Source of the DNA: Fodinicurvata sp. EGI_FJ10296
GTDB taxonomy: Bacteria > Pseudomonadota > Alphaproteobacteria > DSM-16000 > Inquilinaceae
Assembly (NCBI RefSeq): GCF_040712075.1
Contig: NZ_JBFCVL010000003.1
Span: 1 to 64,000 of the forward strand
Direction of reading: 5' to 3'
DNA: 64,000 nucleotides
A program made the position numbers and the translations under genes. The notes beneath the pieces are model-generated. The model ran no database searches. It was given only the letters and a program-made list of their open reading frames with translations, and was not told the origin of the DNA. Below are positions 63,793 to 64,000 of the stretch, piece after piece (the first letter of the stretch is position 1; each line of letters starts with the position of its first letter).

Positions 63793-63945
63793 AACGCAAT
63801 TGCGCTCAAAAGGCTGGAAGCCGTGTCCGACGAGCATGACCACCGGCTGACCGTGCGCCGCCAACCCGGCTACGATCAGAGCTACTTCTTCATCGCCACC
63901 GTTATCGACGACCCTCTGCGCTACCACGCATCTGATCTGGCATGA
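63793..63945 (+). pseudogene. C-terminal fragment of S-formylglutathione hydrolase
   Basis: Fifty codons after a TGA at 63790 match the end of the esterase D/S-formylglutathione hydrolase family: [20 protein letters not shown] then [12 protein letters not shown] and stop. The catalytic His position is replaced by Gln in GYDQSY (usually GYDHSY). The N-terminal 230 residues are missing, so it is a remnant. Bases after 63946 are not resolved. Confidence 0.7.
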
Positions 63946-64000
63946 GCGGCTTGAAACCGCAGAGTTCCGCCCAGTTGCGGCGCAGAGATGTGCCAGCATG

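Noticed and set aside
63946-64000. Possible transposase fragment at the window end
   Set aside because: Too short and without a recognisable motif; cannot be judged from 55 bases.

Overview
This 64 kb window is a GC-rich stretch of an alphaproteobacterial chromosome. The evidence is a circularly permuted, two-piece tmRNA gene, an SspB-alpha adaptor, COQ9, HflK/HflC with DUF2065, an rpsU of the alphaproteobacterial type, a PHB locus with phaR, and many TRAP transporters. The miaA, serB, htrA, hflCK, folA, thyA and ssrA order resembles the Rhodospirillales/Rhizobiales core. I cannot name a genus. No prophage, plasmid origin, CRISPR array or intact insertion sequence is visible.

Layout. 1-412: two copies of a 188-bp structured tandem repeat. 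0.4-5.8 kb: SF2 helicase, MFS carrier, SMP-30-like lactonase and NAD-epimerase pair. 5.9-11.2 kb: an aa3-type cytochrome oxidase island (subunit II lipoprotein, fused subunit I+III, CtaG, CopD-like, DUF2231, small membrane protein), then LysR and NnrU. 13-18.1 kb: a sugar-acid-type module (TRAP P/Q/M, mandelate-racemase-family enzyme, two-HTH GntR regulator). 18.3-18.7 kb: a decayed PQQ sugar dehydrogenase-cytochrome c gene. 18.7-23.4 kb: Cys-less SCP-x thiolase plus DUF35 partner, a GntR/HutC regulator, an unknown membrane protein and ExoD. 23.5 kb: tRNA-Lys(CUU). 23.8-29.8 kb: complete rod-shape cluster mreB-mreC-mreD-mrdA-rodA. 30-33.9 kb: ilvB-ilvN-ilvC. 33.9-43.3 kb: miaA, serB, HtrA protease, DUF2065, hflC/hflK, an exported protein, folA, thyA. 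43.4-47.2 kb: ssrA next to sspB, a PAS protein, COQ9, peptide deformylase, rpsU. 47.3-51.9 kb: phaR divergent from phaC-like, phaA, phaB. 52-56.4 kb: GST, AzlCD, a periplasmic-binding-like protein, argC. 56.4-63.7 kb: an iorA-iorB-TRAP-marR block. The end carries a fragment of S-formylglutathione hydrolase.

How the genes work together. Most of the middle is housekeeping: shape and wall synthesis, branched-chain amino acids, quality control (HtrA, HflKC, ssrA/SspB) and folate/thymidylate. The accessory blocks each look like 'uptake plus first enzyme plus regulator': TRAP with an MR-family enzyme and GntR, and TRAP with indolepyruvate oxidoreductase and MarR. PHB genes provide carbon storage. 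The features I find least explained are the structured repeats at 1-376, the 17-bp triplicate at the ctaC/ctaD junction, the frame break at the start of the phaC-like gene, the Lys-x-His active site of the enolase-family protein, and the unknown membrane protein at 21.3-22.8 kb.
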